Shown: positions 47,693 to 56,273 of the stretch, one piece after another
Numbering within the stretch: the first letter of the stretch is position 1
Layout of the letters: each line of letters begins with the position of its first letter
Assembly (NCBI GenBank): GCA_014803985.1
Contig: JAAVAO010000006.1
Coordinates: forward strand, 3,469 to 67,468
DNA length: 64,000 bases
Direction of reading: 5' to 3'
Origin: Treponema sp.
GTDB lineage: Bacteria; Spirochaetota; Spirochaetia; Treponematales; Treponemataceae
Notes under the pieces: model-generated
Told to the model about the DNA's origin: nothing
Seen by the model: the letters and a program-made list of their open reading frames with translations, nothing else
Database searches by the model: none
Made by a program: the position numbers and the translations under genes

Positions 47693-47900
47693 ATGAAAAT
47701 TTACATCGAGTTTTTACGGTTTTTGCTCGGAGAGCAAAAATGCGAGCAGGGTGAGCAAGTAGAAACTCGGTAAGCAGGGCAACGCCCTGCGACACGCTAG
47801 GGATACGGAAGGCGGCGGAGCCGTTGCGAAGCAATGGAGCGAATGCGGAACCTGGAGTAGCCCGACCGGCGAAGTTTTCGCCGGGAGCGCCCTGATATTG
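47693..47900 (-). repeat. Right copy of the long inverted repeat flanking the island
   Basis: atgaaaatttacatcgagtttttacggtttttgctcgg...ggcggcggagccgttgcgaagcaatggagcgaatgcggaacctggagtagcccgaccggcgaagttttcgccgggagcgccctg. Confidence 0.85.
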
Positions 47901-48088
47901 ACACGTTTAAAAACAAATAGAACAACGATGAACAAAACGCAACACCTACCCCCCCCCTCCTCTTCACTAAAAATCATCTCTCCATTTCTACCTGACTGTC
48001 CTAAACATATTTTGAAGATAAAATTCTATGGCAAAGATTCTAAATGCGTGGTATGATAGGGTATCTTGACGTTTTATGGGAGGCAATT

Positions 48089-48694
48089 ATGGCTACGGCT
48101 GTTGTTTTTTTGGCTGATGGATTTGAGGAAGTGGAGGCGTTGACCCCAGTTGACTATTTGCGACGAGCAAAAGTGTGCGTTAAAACGGTTGCAGTTCCCA
48201 CTGCGGCGATGAAACAGGAAAATCTTGTAGTTTCAAGTCATCTTGTTCCTGTTGTTGCGGATTTGACGTTTGCTGAATTTGAAAAGGAATTTTCCGTTTC
48301 GGACGAATCGTCTCTTCCCGACTTGGTTTTTCTTCCTGGCGGAATGCCCGGTTCAAAAAATCTTGGGGACAATGAAAAAGTGATTGCGTTTGTGAAAAAG
48401 TGTTTTGAAAGTGGAAAATATGTTTCGGCAATTTGTGCAGCCCCTGCCGTTGCTCTTTCAAAAACGGGTGCGCTAAAAGGTAGAAAGTGGACGTGCTTTC
48501 CTGAAATGAACAAGGACGTTTCCGCTGATTTAGTGAAAGACAGCACGTTTGTTGAAAGTCCATTTGTGACTGATGGAAATGTTATCACGGGGCGTGGTGC
48601 TGGCGCTGCGGAACAGTTTGCTATGGAATTGGTGCGCCTTTTGTGCGGAAAGGAAACGGCGGATTTTCTAAAGGAAAAAACGGTTCAAAGGTAG
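48089..48694 (+). CDS. DJ-1/PfpI (ThiJ/YajL-like) family protein
   Basis: VVFLADGFEEVEALTPVDYLRRA; LVFLPGGMPGSKNLGDN; SAICAAPAVALSKTG. Confidence 0.92.
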   Translation: MATAVVFLADGFEEVEALTPVDYLRRAKVCVKTVAVPTAAMKQENLVVSSHLVPVVADLTFAEFEKEFSVSDESSLPDLVFLPGGMPGSKNLGDNEKVIAFVKKCFESGKYVSAICAAPAVALSKTGALKGRKWTCFPEMNKDVSADLVKDSTFVESPFVTDGNVITGRGAGAAEQFAMELVRLLCGKETADFLKEKTVQR

Positions 48695-48821
48695 CCGCTG
48701 AAAAGGCATTTCATTGGGCAAGAGATATGAGGGGCAGGGAGGAGCATTAGGGCAAAATTCGAGTTTTGCACTGCCCTTATTTGGGCGATTTGCGAACAAG
48801 TAAAAACTTGTGAAACCAATC

Positions 48822-48965
48822 CACTGGCGAGTTTTGCGTTGCAAAACTCGGTAAGCACGGTTTTCCGCGCGACCTTTTCGGGGTTGCGCTATCGTACGCA
48901 ATTCCTGCGGAATTGCTACCGAGTTTGCGATGCAAACTCGCGTGCAAAACCAATAGTGGAAGAAC
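48822..48965. repeat. Nested-hairpin element between the DJ-1 gene and groL
   Basis: CGAGTTTTGC gtt GCAAAACTCG; GCAATTCC tgc GGAATTGC; CGAGTTTGC gat GCAAACTCG; outer CCACT..AGTGG. Confidence 0.7.
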
Positions 48966-49148
48966 AATGAATCTTCCGCCACGCTACTTCCCTACAATCC
49001 TTGCCACATTAAAACTCAAAATTCGACCTATTATTTTTGCGAATTCTCTTGCCAAACATCTCTTTTTTTCTTATTTTAAAATATGTACGATGTCGCTGAT
49101 GTTGCAGCGATTTCAATAAAACTCTTTTATTTTTTTGAGGTATATAAA

Positions 49149-50777
49149 ATGGCTAGACAGTTGTTGTTTAACGAAGAGGCGCGAAAAAAGCTTCTTTCTG
49201 GAGTTGAGCAGATTTCAAAAGCGGTAAAAATCACTCTTGGACCATGTGGAAGAATGGTAATGCTTGACAAAAAGTATGGTGCGCCTACGATTACAAAAGA
49301 CGGAGTTTCCGTTGCAAAGGACATTGAACTTGAAGATCCTTATGAAAATATGGGCGCGCAGTTTGTTCGCGAAGTTGCATCAAAGACAAATGACGATGCA
49401 GGAGACGGAACAACAACATCAACAGTTCTTGCCTATGCACTTGTTAGAGAAGGGTTCAAGGCTGTTGCCGCTGGCATGACTCCTATAGACATTAAGCGTG
49501 GAATTGACAAGGCAGTTGCGACTGCGGTTTCTGAAATCACAAAGAATGCAAAGCCGGTTAAGGATGCCGCTGACATCACAAACATTGCCACAATTTCCGC
49601 TAATAATGATAAGGAAATCGGTTCTTTAATTGCAGATGCAATTGAAAAGGTTGGTAAAGATGGCGTAATCACCGTTGAAGAATCTAAAAATATGGATACA
49701 ACTGTTGATACGGTTGAAGGAATGCAGTTTGACAGAGGGTATATCTCTTCTTACTTTGTAACAGACAGAGAAAGAATGGAGGCTGCATATTCTGATGCTT
49801 ATGTTTTGATTTACGACAAGAAGATTTCTTCAATGAAAGATTTGCTTCCAATTCTTGAGAAGGTTGCAAACGAGGGACGCTCTTTGGTTATCATCGCAGA
49901 AGATGTTGACGGAGAGGCTCTTACAACGTTGGTTTTGAATACGATTCGCGGTACAATCCATGTTTGCGCTGTAAAGGCTCCTGGATTTGGCGATCGCCGC
50001 AAGGATATGCTTCAAGATATAGCGATTTTGACAGGCGGTACTCTTGTAAGCGATGAAGTTGGTCTGAAACTTGAGACATGCGATCTTGACGTTCTCGGTC
50101 AAGCAAAGTCTGTAAAGATTGACAAGGACAACACTACTATCGTTGGCGGCGCTGGTGAAAAGAAAACTATTTCTGATCGTATTGACGAAATCAAAAAGCA
50201 AATTGAAAAAGCAACTTCTTCTTACGACAAAGAGCAGTTACAGAAACGACTTGCAAAACTTGCAGGTGGCGTTGCTGTAATTAATGTTGGTGCAACGACT
50301 GAAACTGAAATGAAGGAAAAGAAATTCCGTGTTGAAGATACAATCGCAGCCACTCGCGCAGCCCTTGAAGAGGGAATTGTGAGCGGAGGCGGAGTTGCCC
50401 TTCTTGATGCTTCAAAGGCTTTGGAAACTGTTCCAGAGAATTTGTCTGAAGACGAAAAGGTTGGCTATAAGATTGTGCGACGCGCACTTGAAGAGCCAAT
50501 CCGCCAAATTGCAGACAATTCTGGTGTTGACGGGGCTGTTGTTGCTGACCGCGCAAGGAATGAAAAGAAAGGCGTTGGCTACAATGCATACACTGGCGAG
50601 TGGGTGAATATGATCGACGCAGGAATTATCGACCCAGCAAAGGTTGCAACATCTGCTCTTAAGAATGCGGCGAGCATTGCAGGAACTCTTTTGACAACAG
50701 AATGCGCTGTAACAGACATTCCAGAGCCAAAAGCACCTGCCGCTCCAGCAAGTCCTGATATGGGCGGTATGTACTAG
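49149..50777 (+). CDS. groL: Chaperonin GroEL
   Basis: [75 protein letters not shown]. Confidence 0.97.
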   Translation: MARQLLFNEEARKKLLSGVEQISKAVKITLGPCGRMVMLDKKYGAPTITKDGVSVAKDIELEDPYENMGAQFVREVASKTNDDAGDGTTTSTVLAYALVREGFKAVAAGMTPIDIKRGIDKAVATAVSEITKNAKPVKDAADITNIATISANNDKEIGSLIADAIEKVGKDGVITVEESKNMDTTVDTVEGMQFDRGYISSYFVTDRERMEAAYSDAYVLIYDKKISSMKDLLPILEKVANEGRSLVIIAEDVDGEALTTLVLNTIRGTIHVCAVKAPGFGDRRKDMLQDIAILTGGTLVSDEVGLKLETCDLDVLGQAKSVKIDKDNTTIVGGAGEKKTISDRIDEIKKQIEKATSSYDKEQLQKRLAKLAGGVAVINVGATTETEMKEKKFRVEDTIAATRAALEEGIVSGGGVALLDASKALETVPENLSEDEKVGYKIVRRALEEPIRQIADNSGVDGAVVADRARNEKKGVGYNAYTGEWVNMIDAGIIDPAKVATSALKNAASIAGTLLTTECAVTDIPEPKAPAAPASPDMGGMY

Positions 50778-50829
50778 GGCTGACCACTAGTTGATATACC
50801 AAGTTTTATTGGTCGTAGGTCAGCTCGCA

Positions 50830-51135
50830 CTTTTTTCTTGCGAAAAAAGTGCACATTGGTCCTACACTTTTTGATACGTTTGGTTTGTTTTTCTAACAAA
50901 TCAAACAGGGGGCGTATAAAATCCGCACAACATTTTGCGCGAATTTTAACGCCCCTTATTTTTTTTCGTCAAGAAACGTATCTCCACAACCTCCTATTCA
51001 GTTTTGCGCAAAGTACGCAATTCCTGCGGAATTGCTACCGAGTTTGCGTTGCAAACTCGCGAACAAAACTGGCGGCGGAAGTCAAGGAATTATACTCTAA
51101 GAACCAATGTATCTTCCGCCCCGCCACTTCCCCCA
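50830..51135. repeat. Multi-level nested-hairpin array between groL and hisA
   Basis: GCACTTTTTT cttgcg AAAAAAGTGC; GATACGTTT..AAACGTATC enclosing GGGGCGT..ACGCCCC; CAGTTTTGCG [GCAATTCCtgcGGAATTGC][GAGTTTGCgttGCAAACTC] CGAACAAAACTG; GGCGGAAG..CTTCCGCC. Confidence 0.75.
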
Positions 51136-51165
51136 TTCCCCAAAATCTGCTACAATCTTCTTATT

Positions 51166-52530
51166 ATGGTGATTTCTTCTATTGATTTAAAGGACGGACA
51201 CGTCGTTCAACTTAAAAATGGCAAAGAACTTGTGTTGCAGCGTGATGATGCGGATGCCTTGATTGACGAATTTAATAGATATGGCGAAGTTGCGCTTATA
51301 GACCTTGATGCAGCACTCGGAAATGTAAATCCAAAGGGAGATACCGTGAACACAGGGCTTTTAAAAAGTCTTTTGCGCAAAGGGAATGTGCGAACGGGTG
51401 GCGGAATTCACACAATAAAGCGAGCGAAAGAACTCATTAGTTTGGGAGCAGAAAAAGTTATCATTGGTTCTGCTACATGGAAAAAAAATGTTGCAAGCGG
51501 AGAAAGCCCTTTAAATACAGAATTTTTAGAAGAGTTGATTTCAGCTATTGGAAAACAACGCATTATAATAAGTGTAGATGCAATAAACGGAAAAATTGCA
51601 GTCAAGGGCTGGACTGAAACTGTTGACATATCATTGATAGAAGGTGCGCGCGAAGCCGAAAAATACTGCTCTGAACTTCTTTTTACCTGCGTTGAAAAAG
51701 AAGGGTGCATGCAAGGAACAAATATGGAAATGGCACAATCCTTGCGAGAAGCAGTAAGCTGCCGAGTTGTAGTTGCAGGAGGCGTTTCAAGCGAAGACGA
51801 AATCGCCGCACTTGAAAAAATCGGATGCGACGTGCAGCTTGGAATGGCTCTTTACACGGGCAAAGTAAGCCTAAAAAATGCGTTTATCCGTTGCTTGAAT
51901 TGGGAAAAAGGGATGTTTCTATCAAATTCTGAAAATTCAAGCGATTTGTCATTTCAAGACAAACTCCACGATGACAGACACAATTCACTTCTTCCCGTGA
52001 TAGCGCAAAGCGTTAATGGAGAAGTTATGATGATGGGATATGCAAACCAAGAAGCCCTTGCAAAAACATTTGACACAGGAAAGCTTACATTTTTTAGCAG
52101 AACTCGTCACACACTGTGGACAAAAGGCGAAACAAGCGGACATTTTCTTGAGGTTGTTAAACTGCGAGCCGATTGCGATCGCGACACAATTTTGGCAACG
52201 GTAAAACCACATGGTGGGGCGTGCCATACAGGTAGTTGGACTTGTTTTTCAAGCAGAGCAGATGAAAAAAGTTCTATGGAACGCCTGTACGCAACAATTT
52301 CAGAGCGATTTGCCAATCCAAAGTCGGGAAGTTACACGGCAACCCTTGATGACAAGCGCGTTCGTGAAAAAATTGAAGAAGAGGCGGAGGAATTGTGCGA
52401 AGCAGAAGGCAGGGACGAAGTGATATGGGAAGCGGCAGACCTGTTGTACTTTGCAAGCGTTTTGATGTACCGAGAAAATGTTTCTTGGCAAGATGTGTAT
52501 GATGAACTTGATAGGCGGCACAAAAAATAG
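51166..52530 (+). CDS. Fused HisA-HisI-HisE: ProFAR isomerase, phosphoribosyl-AMP cyclohydrolase and phosphoribosyl-ATP pyrophosphatase
   Basis: One ORF with MVISSIDLKDGHVVQL/VRTGGGIHTIKRA/VVAGGVSSEDEI (HisA), MMGYANQEALAKTFDTGKLTFFSRTRHTLWTKGETSGHFLEV (HisI) and EKIEEEAEELCEAEGRDEVIWEAADLLYFASVL (HisE). Confidence 0.9.
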   Translation: MVISSIDLKDGHVVQLKNGKELVLQRDDADALIDEFNRYGEVALIDLDAALGNVNPKGDTVNTGLLKSLLRKGNVRTGGGIHTIKRAKELISLGAEKVIIGSATWKKNVASGESPLNTEFLEELISAIGKQRIIISVDAINGKIAVKGWTETVDISLIEGAREAEKYCSELLFTCVEKEGCMQGTNMEMAQSLREAVSCRVVVAGGVSSEDEIAALEKIGCDVQLGMALYTGKVSLKNAFIRCLNWEKGMFLSNSENSSDLSFQDKLHDDRHNSLLPVIAQSVNGEVMMMGYANQEALAKTFDTGKLTFFSRTRHTLWTKGETSGHFLEVVKLRADCDRDTILATVKPHGGACHTGSWTCFSSRADEKSSMERLYATISERFANPKSGSYTATLDDKRVREKIEEEAEELCEAEGRDEVIWEAADLLYFASVLMYRENVSWQDVYDELDRRHKK

Positions 52531-52622
52531 AAAGATGAAATGATGAAGGGGAAAATATTCCTTAAAGCCTCTGTTTTCACCATAAAAAATTATCTTGTGT
52601 GGCGTGGCAATTTGAAGAAAGT

Positions 52623-52775
52623 GGAGTTATGATAAAAGCCCGCATAAATGGCGCGGACTTTTATCATGTCAAGTTTCCGTATGGAAACTTGCATATTTAA
52701 TGTACATTCTCACTGCGTTGCGAATGTGCGTAAAAAGTCAATCGAAAGTTGAAACTTTCTTCTTGACTTTTTATG
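52623..52775. repeat. Serial hairpin element upstream of hisD, homologous to 11867-11975
   Basis: gagttatgataaaagcccgcataaatggcgcggacttttatcatgtcaagtttccgtatggaaacttgcatat; then AAAAAGTCAA..GAAAGTT ga AACTTTC..TTGACTTTTT. Confidence 0.75.
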
Positions 52776-52783
52776 GGAGAAAT

Positions 52784-54148
52784 ATGATAAACATTTTAAA
52801 ATCAAATGAAATTGAAAAAGACTGGTTTAGCACGCGAGAATTTTCTGGAACAAATGAAACTGTTGCAAAAATCATAGCGGATGTGGTACAAAATGGAGAT
52901 GCTGCGTTAAAAGCATATAGCGAACAATTTGACGTTTCATCGCCAAAAGATTTTTTAATTCCTGAAGACGAACTCCGTACCGCCGCTGAAAAAATGAAAC
53001 GTGAAAAACCCGATGTGTATGATGCAATTTGCTATTCACATGAAAAAGCGTATACATTTGCAATGCGTCAAAAAGAATCATTTGATGACTTTGAAATGGA
53101 AATTGCACCAGGAATGTTTACCGGTCAAAAAACAATTCCCGTAAAAAAGGCGGGGGTTTATGTACCTGCGGGGCGTTTTCCGCTTCTTTCAACAGTCGTA
53201 ATGACTGTAACGCCTGCAATTGCCGCAGGGGTTGAAGACGTTATTTTATGCACGCCACCTCGCGTTCATCCAGATGATACAAAGATTGCCGCCACTAAAA
53301 ATGCTGAAGGACAGCACACTGCGTTTTTAAATGGAAAACCTTATGCAGATGAAGGAATTATGGCAGCGGCGTATATTTGCGGAGTGAAAAAATGCTATGC
53401 GTGTGGCGGAGCGCAGGCTATTGCAGCGTTGGCGTATGGAACAGAATCCATTCCTGCAGTTGACGTAATAGTAGGACCTGGAAATAGATTTGTGCAAGCG
53501 GCAAAAAAAATGGTTTTTGGCAAAGTTGGAATAGACATGGTTGCAGGTCCAACAGAAGTATTTATAATTGCCGATGGCTCTGCAAATCCCGCGTGGGTTG
53601 CAGCAGACTTGCTTGCACAGGCAGAACACGATGTTATAGCGCAACCAGTTTTGGCAACGACAGATGCCTTGCTTGCCGAAAAAGTGCGCAATGAAATAGA
53701 GCGACAACTACTTCTTTTACCAACGGAAAAAACGGCTCGTGCAAGCATAGATTCTTACGGAAGAATTATCATTTGTTCATCGCTTGATGAAGCGGCACAA
53801 ATTGCAAACAGAAAAGCCCCGGAACATTTGGAGCTTGCTATGGAAGAAGGCAAAGAACGCGATGCCATTCAAAAGAAAGTGCATAATTTTGGCTCTCTTT
53901 TTATAGGTCACTATTCGGCGGAAGTTTTTGGCGATTATGCGGCAGGCTTAAATCATACGCTTCCCACAAGCACATCGGCGCGTTACACAGGCGGCTTGAG
54001 CGTTAGGGTGTTTTTAAAGACGGTCACAACGCTCCGCGCAGAAAAAAAGAGCGATGGAATGAAAAACACTGCTTCCGCCGCTATTGCATTGGGAAATGCC
54101 GAAGGTCTTTCCGCCCATGCCGCAGCCGCAAAAATACGGTTAGAGTAA
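52784..54148 (+). CDS. hisD: Histidinol dehydrogenase
   Basis: IPVKKAGVYVPAGRFPLLSTVVMTVTPAIAAGVEDVILCTPP; VDVIVGPGNRFVQAAKK; GLNHTLPTSTSARYTGGLSV. Confidence 0.96.
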   Translation: MINILKSNEIEKDWFSTREFSGTNETVAKIIADVVQNGDAALKAYSEQFDVSSPKDFLIPEDELRTAAEKMKREKPDVYDAICYSHEKAYTFAMRQKESFDDFEMEIAPGMFTGQKTIPVKKAGVYVPAGRFPLLSTVVMTVTPAIAAGVEDVILCTPPRVHPDDTKIAATKNAEGQHTAFLNGKPYADEGIMAAAYICGVKKCYACGGAQAIAALAYGTESIPAVDVIVGPGNRFVQAAKKMVFGKVGIDMVAGPTEVFIIADGSANPAWVAADLLAQAEHDVIAQPVLATTDALLAEKVRNEIERQLLLLPTEKTARASIDSYGRIIICSSLDEAAQIANRKAPEHLELAMEEGKERDAIQKKVHNFGSLFIGHYSAEVFGDYAAGLNHTLPTSTSARYTGGLSVRVFLKTVTTLRAEKKSDGMKNTASAAIALGNAEGLSAHAAAAKIRLE

Positions 54149-54574
54149 AAGAGATTCTCACTGGTATGTTTGATTCTTCGGAAAATGGTCTTGCACAAAA
54201 ACAGAACGGTTCTAACACATTTTTATGTGAATATTCTTTTAGGTCAAATATCAAGTTTTATTGCGACAAAGTTGTAGGGGCTTGACAAAGCCAGTTCCGT
54301 AAGAATTGAGCGATAGCGCACCCCACGAAAAACTTGATTATTGCGCAGTATAACGTAGTAACAAGCCACCCTATACTGCATCGTGCACTTTTTTCAGAGG
54401 TCTTTTCGTCCTGTCTAACAGGAACAAGCGAAGTAAGTATGAAAAAATGTTTTGGCGTGTTAAAAGAAGAAGTCCGCAGGCCCTAGCACTGCAAAAAGCA
54501 GGAAAAGGAATTCTGCGGCTCACGCTAATAATATACTGGACGAGATGAAAAAAGTCAAATAAAATGTTTTAGAT

Positions 54575-55282
54575 ATGGAAAAAAAATTTTACGAAGATTT
54601 TTCCTCTGAAATCACACAAGAACGTCTTTCGGTGTACAGAGCGGACGGTTGCGATGATGAAACCGCTCTTGCTCGCTATCTCTACAACATCAAACTGTGC
54701 AAGTCTCTTTATTCGAGCCTTAATATGTTTGAGATTGCGCTCCGCAACTCCGTTGACAAGGCTCTACAAAATTTTACGAGTACAAGCGACTGGTTCGAAA
54801 AACTAAGGCTTGTCAGAGAATGTACAAAAAGCATTGAATCGGCGAAAGAAAAAATACAAAAACGAAAAAAGCCCATAACTCACAATAGGGTTATATCCGA
54901 ATTGACTTTAGGTTTTTGGACTTCTCTTTTTTCCAAGCGATATGCGCAAGAAAAATGTCAACCATATATAATAAAACAGTGTTTTAGGAACGTACCAAAA
55001 GCAGAAAGGTCGGCAACATCTCTTTGGAATAATTTTGAAAAAATACGACACTTGAGAAATCGAGTGTTCCATTACGAAAGACTGATTCACTGGAGAGATC
55101 TAAAAGAGAGACACGAAAAGTTGCTTGAATTCACAAAATTGCTTGCTCCAAACTCATATACAATTTTGTTAAAAACGGACGAATTCTCTATAATTTACAG
55201 CGCAGGAATAACATCGACACTACAGTCTGTAAAAGACAATTTCAACAAGGATGATTTAGACCTTGAAGCGGACAAACTATAA
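54575..55282 (+). CDS. Abi-like (Abi_2/HEPN-type) abortive-infection protein
   Basis: RYLYNIKLCKSLYSSLNMFEIALRNSVDKAL; LTLGFWTSLFSKRY; IRHLRNRVFHYE (RNxxxH HEPN-type motif). Confidence 0.78.
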   Translation: MEKKFYEDFSSEITQERLSVYRADGCDDETALARYLYNIKLCKSLYSSLNMFEIALRNSVDKALQNFTSTSDWFEKLRLVRECTKSIESAKEKIQKRKKPITHNRVISELTLGFWTSLFSKRYAQEKCQPYIIKQCFRNVPKAERSATSLWNNFEKIRHLRNRVFHYERLIHWRDLKERHEKLLEFTKLLAPNSYTILLKTDEFSIIYSAGITSTLQSVKDNFNKDDLDLEADKL

Positions 55283-55652
55283 TAGTTTACCGAATGCTCT
55301 CTCTTTTGTATAATTATGGTGGGTGAAAAGAGCAGAAAAAGAGAAGGAAAATATTGCCTTTTTTCACACGCAAGGGATTGGAGGGGCGGCGCAGCCGTTC
55401 CGAAATGAAATGGAGGAATGAAGCGATAGCGAAACCCCGCAAAGCCCGGTTTCGTTCGCAAGGGTAAACCTTGTGAACGAAATGCGCCCTTATACAAAAT
55501 TTGTTTTGAAAGAGGAGGGGGTACTTCTTCAAGAATGAGAGTAGTCGCCTAAAATAGTGTTTTCGGCTTTTGGTTATCGGCACTATATAACTCTTTTTTT
55601 GTTGGAACGGGCAAACGTTGTATCTTCCCGTAATTTTTGATACAATAAAAAT

Positions 55653-56273
55653 ATGAAAAAGATTTTTTGTGCGTTTTTTTGTTTTTTTTTAGGTTTGTCG
55701 CTTTTTGCGGAAGTCAATTTTAGTGATATTTGTAAAAAGCTTGCTTCTCGCCCAAATATGACGGGTACTTTTATTCAGGAAAAAACAATCACTGCTATAA
55801 ATCGAACGCTCAAATCTTCAGGCAATTTTGTGTTAAGTCAAGACGGAATTGCATGGAACACTTTAAAACCGTTTCCGTCAACGCTTGTCGTTGGAAACAC
55901 ATTTGTTATGCAAATAAAACCCGATGGCTCACAAACAGTAATAGATGCATCTTCAAATCAAATTTTTTCAAGCATTTCATCTGCGCTTACCGCAATGTTT
56001 TCGGGGAATTTTTCTGTGCTTGAAGAGGCTTTTTCAATACACTTCACGTTATCATCGCAAAATTGGATGGCAACGCTTGTTCCTAAAGACAGCGCAGTCT
56101 TGGCAATTTTAAAGTCAATAACGGTATCTGGAATTGCAAATGAAAATTCTGCCGAATTAAAACAAATTGTCATGACAGAGCCATCGTCCGACGCTATAAC
56201 ATACACGTTTACAGAGCAACGTTATCCAAAGGAGCTTTCTGATGATGAAAAAGCCTTTTTCATTGAAAAATAA
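55653..56273 (+). CDS. LolA-like outer-membrane lipoprotein carrier protein
   Basis: Signal peptide; FSDICKKLASRPNMTGTFIQEKTITAINRTLKSSGNFVLSQDGIAWNTLKPFPSTLVVG; adjacent to an MMPL exporter. Confidence 0.75.
   Translation: MKKIFCAFFCFFLGLSLFAEVNFSDICKKLASRPNMTGTFIQEKTITAINRTLKSSGNFVLSQDGIAWNTLKPFPSTLVVGNTFVMQIKPDGSQTVIDASSNQIFSSISSALTAMFSGNFSVLEEAFSIHFTLSSQNWMATLVPKDSAVLAILKSITVSGIANENSAELKQIVMTEPSSDAITYTFTEQRYPKELSDDEKAFFIEK

Noticed and set aside
40030-48000. Composite transposon or integrative element
   Set aside because: No transposase, integrase, recombinase or tRNA attachment site is visible; only inverted repeats support mobility, so it is reported as an island hypothesis.
49149-50777. 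groES-groEL operon
   Set aside because: No GroES-like ORF next to groL in this window; the upstream neighbour is the DJ-1 family gene.
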